Shown: positions 49,671-52,042 of the stretch, one piece after another
Layout of the letters: every line of letters starts with the position of its first letter
How positions within the stretch are numbered: position 1 is the stretch's first letter
NCBI GenBank assembly: GCA_003133405.1
Contig: PKXH01000075.1
Location: 7,386 to 59,427, forward strand
Direction of reading: 5' to 3'
DNA from: Acidimicrobiaceae bacterium
Lineage (GTDB): Bacteria > Actinomycetota > Acidimicrobiia > Acidimicrobiales > RAAP-2
DNA: 52,042 bases
The notes under the pieces: model-generated
The model's database searches: none
Seen by the model: only the letters and a program-made list of their open reading frames with translations
Told to the model about the DNA's origin: nothing
Program-made: the position numbers and the translations under genes

Positions 49671-50308
49671 TTGAGCGGCGCGCGCAACTCGTCCACGGCG
49701 AGCATGCGCTGGAAATCGCCGTAACGTTCGCAGCAGATCTCGGCGACCAGGCGGAGCCGATCATTGGGATTGCTCAGGCTCAACACCTTGAACTGGTCAG
49801 GGATCGACATCGGGGTGAGTGAACAGAGCTGCCAGCTGAGGACCTTGGCGTCGCTATCCATGGCAAAGTTTCGCTGCAGGCACTGATCGGTGACGATCTC
49901 GCTCTGCAACGAGCGCAGCGCGCGAACCGCGGACTCGGTGGATTTCAAAAGTGCCGATTCAATCGCGACCTCGTCGCAGCATCGTTCGCCCACCCGGGCT
50001 CGAGGATAGGGATCGTCCACGAGCCACTCGGCGATTTCGAAGCACTCGACGCCCTCAATGACGATCAGGATCTGTCCGTTGGACAAGCAGTGCGATCCGA
50101 GAATCTCCACGACGGTGCCCACCGAGGAGCGCTCGTCGTGACCCCCCACTTCTGATCCCCGCTCAATGAGACACGTGCCAAAACGTTGCTCGGCCTCGAC
50201 GTCGGCGAGGAGACGGTGATAACGCGGTTCAAAGACGCACAGGCCAACCGTTTGGTGGGGAAAGACCACCATCCCCAAAGGGAACATGGCCAACTCGCGC
50301 AACGTCAC
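49667..50308 (-). CDS. LON peptidase N-terminal (substrate-binding) domain protein
   Basis: 'LAMFPLGMVVFPHQTVGLCVFEPRYHRLL', 'GTVVEILG..CLSNGQILIVIEGVECFEI'. Confidence 0.9.
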   Translation of the reverse strand: MTLRELAMFPLGMVVFPHQTVGLCVFEPRYHRLLADVEAEQRFGTCLIERGSEVGGHDERSSVGTVVEILGSHCLSNGQILIVIEGVECFEIAEWLVDDPYPRARVGERCCDEVAIESALLKSTESAVRALRSLQSEIVTDQCLQRNFAMDSDAKVLSWQLCSLTPMSIPDQFKVLSLSNPNDRLRLVAEICCERYGDFQRMLAVDELRAPLN

Positions 50309-50343
50309 TCTTCCACCCTACGGGTGAACACTGCGTGAGCGCC

Positions 50344-50931
50344 CTAGGAACTCGCGAGCTTGGCCACCAACGCGCGCAGCGCGTGGCCCCGGTGCGAACG
50401 CGCGTTCTTCTCCGCCATGGTCAACTCGGCCAAGGACCTTCCGCCCTCGTCAACGGGGGCAAAGATGGGATCGTAGCCAAAGCCCCCATTGCCCTTAGGA
50501 CCGCCGAGAATGGTCCCTTCGAGCACACCATCGACCCACCACGACTCACCGTTGGGGTACGCCACGGCGATCACCGTTCGAAAACGGGCCCGTCGATCGG
50601 CGACGTCGACCCCTCTAAGTTCGCCCAGCACTTTCTTGACGTTCTCATCAAAGTTGACGCCCGCACCGGCGTAGCGCGCGCTATGCACGCCCGGGCGTCC
50701 GGCGAGCGCGTCGATGAACAGACCAGTGTCGTCGGCGATCGCCGCTTCGCCCGTCGCGTTGGCGAGCGCGCGCGCCTTTAGCAGAGCGTTGCCCTCGAGC
50801 GTGTCTTCGGTCTCCTCGACGTCGGGCACCTCGTCGGGTCGGGGCATCAGCTCCACGTCGTAGGGGGCGAGGATGCTGCGCATCTCATCAACTTTGTGCT
50901 CGTTCGCTGTGGCTAGGACGAAAGCGCTCAC
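50344..50931 (-). CDS. rdgB: RdgB/HAM1 family non-canonical purine NTP pyrophosphatase
   Basis: '[17 protein letters not shown]', '[26 protein letters not shown]', '[36 protein letters not shown]'. Confidence 0.96.
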   Translation of the reverse strand: MSAFVLATANEHKVDEMRSILAPYDVELMPRPDEVPDVEETEDTLEGNALLKARALANATGEAAIADDTGLFIDALAGRPGVHSARYAGAGVNFDENVKKVLGELRGVDVADRRARFRTVIAVAYPNGESWWVDGVLEGTILGGPKGNGGFGYDPIFAPVDEGGRSLAELTMAEKNARSHRGHALRALVAKLASS

Positions 50932-51674
50932 TTCGTCCTTGGCAAAGGCGGCGTCGCGAGCACGGCGCGCTGGGCGTCGTTGATCCGCCCGATACCGAGC
51001 GCCGCCAAGTCCAAAAGCTGGTTGAGTTCCTGTCGATCAAACGCTTGGTGCTCAGCGGTGCCCTGGACTTCGACGAAGTGGCCCGCGCCGGTCATCACCA
51101 CATTCATGTCCGTGTCCGCTCGAACGTCCTCTTCGTAGGGCAGATCGAGCATGGCCACGCCCTCGACGATGCCGACCGACACCGCCGCGACCAGGTCGCT
51201 CAAAGGGTGCTCGCCAATTACGCCCTCCTGCACGAGGCGCGAAAGCGCGTCGTGCAGCGCGACGTACCCGCCGCAGATCGACGCCGTGCGGGTTCCGCCG
51301 TCAGCTTGGAGGACGTCACAGTCCACCACGATCTGCACGTCAGACAGCAGATCTAGTCGCGTGACGCTTCGAAGAGAGCGACCGATCAGCCGCTGGATCT
51401 CTTGGGTTCGTCCCGACTGCTTGCCCTTGGCGGCCTCGCGATTGGCGCGCTCGGGCGTCGAGCCCGGCAACATCGAATACTCAGCGGTGACCCAGCCTCG
51501 ACCTTTCCCCTTCAACCAGCGCGGCACGTCGCTGTCCACCGACGCAGTGCAGAGCACCCGGGTACGACCGAAGCTCACGAGGACCGATCCAGCGGCCATC
51601 TCGGTGTAGTCACGATCAAAGCTCAAGGGACGGGCCTCGTCGACGGCGCGCCCATCGGCGCGAAGTACGGACAT
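50928..51674 (-). CDS. rph: Ribonuclease PH
   Basis: '[43 protein letters not shown]', '[22 protein letters not shown]'. Confidence 0.97.
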   Translation of the reverse strand: MSVLRADGRAVDEARPLSFDRDYTEMAAGSVLVSFGRTRVLCTASVDSDVPRWLKGKGRGWVTAEYSMLPGSTPERANREAAKGKQSGRTQEIQRLIGRSLRSVTRLDLLSDVQIVVDCDVLQADGGTRTASICGGYVALHDALSRLVQEGVIGEHPLSDLVAAVSVGIVEGVAMLDLPYEEDVRADTDMNVVMTGAGHFVEVQGTAEHQAFDRQELNQLLDLAALGIGRINDAQRAVLATPPLPRTK

Positions 51675-51751
51675 CTCTCTCCTTCTGTCTCACAAAGAGT
51701 GCCTGTTAACGGTAGTGGAGATTTAGCCTCCACCCCCTTAGCAGCAGCCCT

Positions 51752-52042
51752 CTAGAAGTAGATGGTCGCCTTGGCGCGCTCGACGACCTTGTCGAGATCG
51801 TCGCTCCAGGCCCCGGTGGAAAGGTACTTCCAACCATCGTCGGCGATCATGACCACGATGGTCGCCGAGCGGCCCTCTTCAATAGTCGCGGCACACTTGA
51901 CGGCACCGGCCATCACCGCCCCTGAGGAGAGCCCGCTAAAGAGTCCGACCTCAGTTAGTCGCCGCGTCCACTCGATCGACTCGCGCGGGCGAACAATGAC
52001 CTTGCGGTCGAGAAGTCGCTCGCCGTCGTTGTCGCTGAAGAT
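51752..52042 (-). CDS. cysM: Cysteine synthase/CysM-like (3' end only, truncated by window edge)
   Basis: Translated from minus strand: 'EVGLFSGLSSGAVMAGAVKCAATIEEGRSATIVVMIADDGWKYLSTGAWSDDLD...ATIYF*'. Confidence 0.85.
   Translation of the reverse strand: MFSDNDGERLLDRKVIVRPRESIEWTRRLTEVGLFSGLSSGAVMAGAVKCAATIEEGRSATIVVMIADDGWKYLSTGAWSDDLDKVVERAKATIYF

Overview
This is a GC-rich actinobacterial chromosomal segment, probably from a deep-branching/Acidimicrobiia-like lineage. The taxonomy is inferred from gene content and was not tested. About 1.5-19.4 kb is a long minus-strand dcw (division and cell wall) cluster: mraZ-rsmH-ftsL-like-ftsI-murE-mraY-ftsW-murG-murC-murB-ftsQ-ftsZ-yggS-sepF-yggT-divIVA-dksA-like-lspA-rluD. 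murF and murD are absent from their usual positions. About 19.5-35.4 kb holds accessory or metabolic genes: lipoate ligase-like, HNH, ROK, a truncated LMW-PTP beside an MFS/MarR pair, nitronate monooxygenase, Fur, ABC transporters, nitroreductase, CaiB-type CoA-transferase, a polar amino-acid type ABC system, a PMH-like sulfatase and an alpha/beta hydrolase. About 35.4-52 kb holds secreted proteins, tRNA-Gly(GCC), WS/DGAT, dut, orn, acyl-CoA ligase, peroxiredoxin, a Wzm/Wzt-like exporter, ClpP, tRNA-Leu(UAG), a DEAD-box helicase fused to a cold-shock domain, FKBP, LON-domain protein, rdgB, rph and the 3' end of a cysM-like gene. The observations I consider most worth follow-up are: (i) a 10-bp-phased AGTGG repeat array upstream of mraZ; (ii) the DEAD-helicase/cold-shock-domain fusion whose 5'UTR can form two mutually exclusive hairpins around the Shine-Dalgarno; (iii) a ~50-bp degenerate repeat of the tRNA-Gly 3' flank bracketing a single secreted-protein gene; (iv) the dcw cluster lacking murD and murF; (v) a truncated phosphatase next to an efflux/MarR cassette; (vi) a hydrolase/sulfatase/ABC/CoA-transferase gene set. 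No CRISPR array, rRNA, transposase or integrase was recognised.
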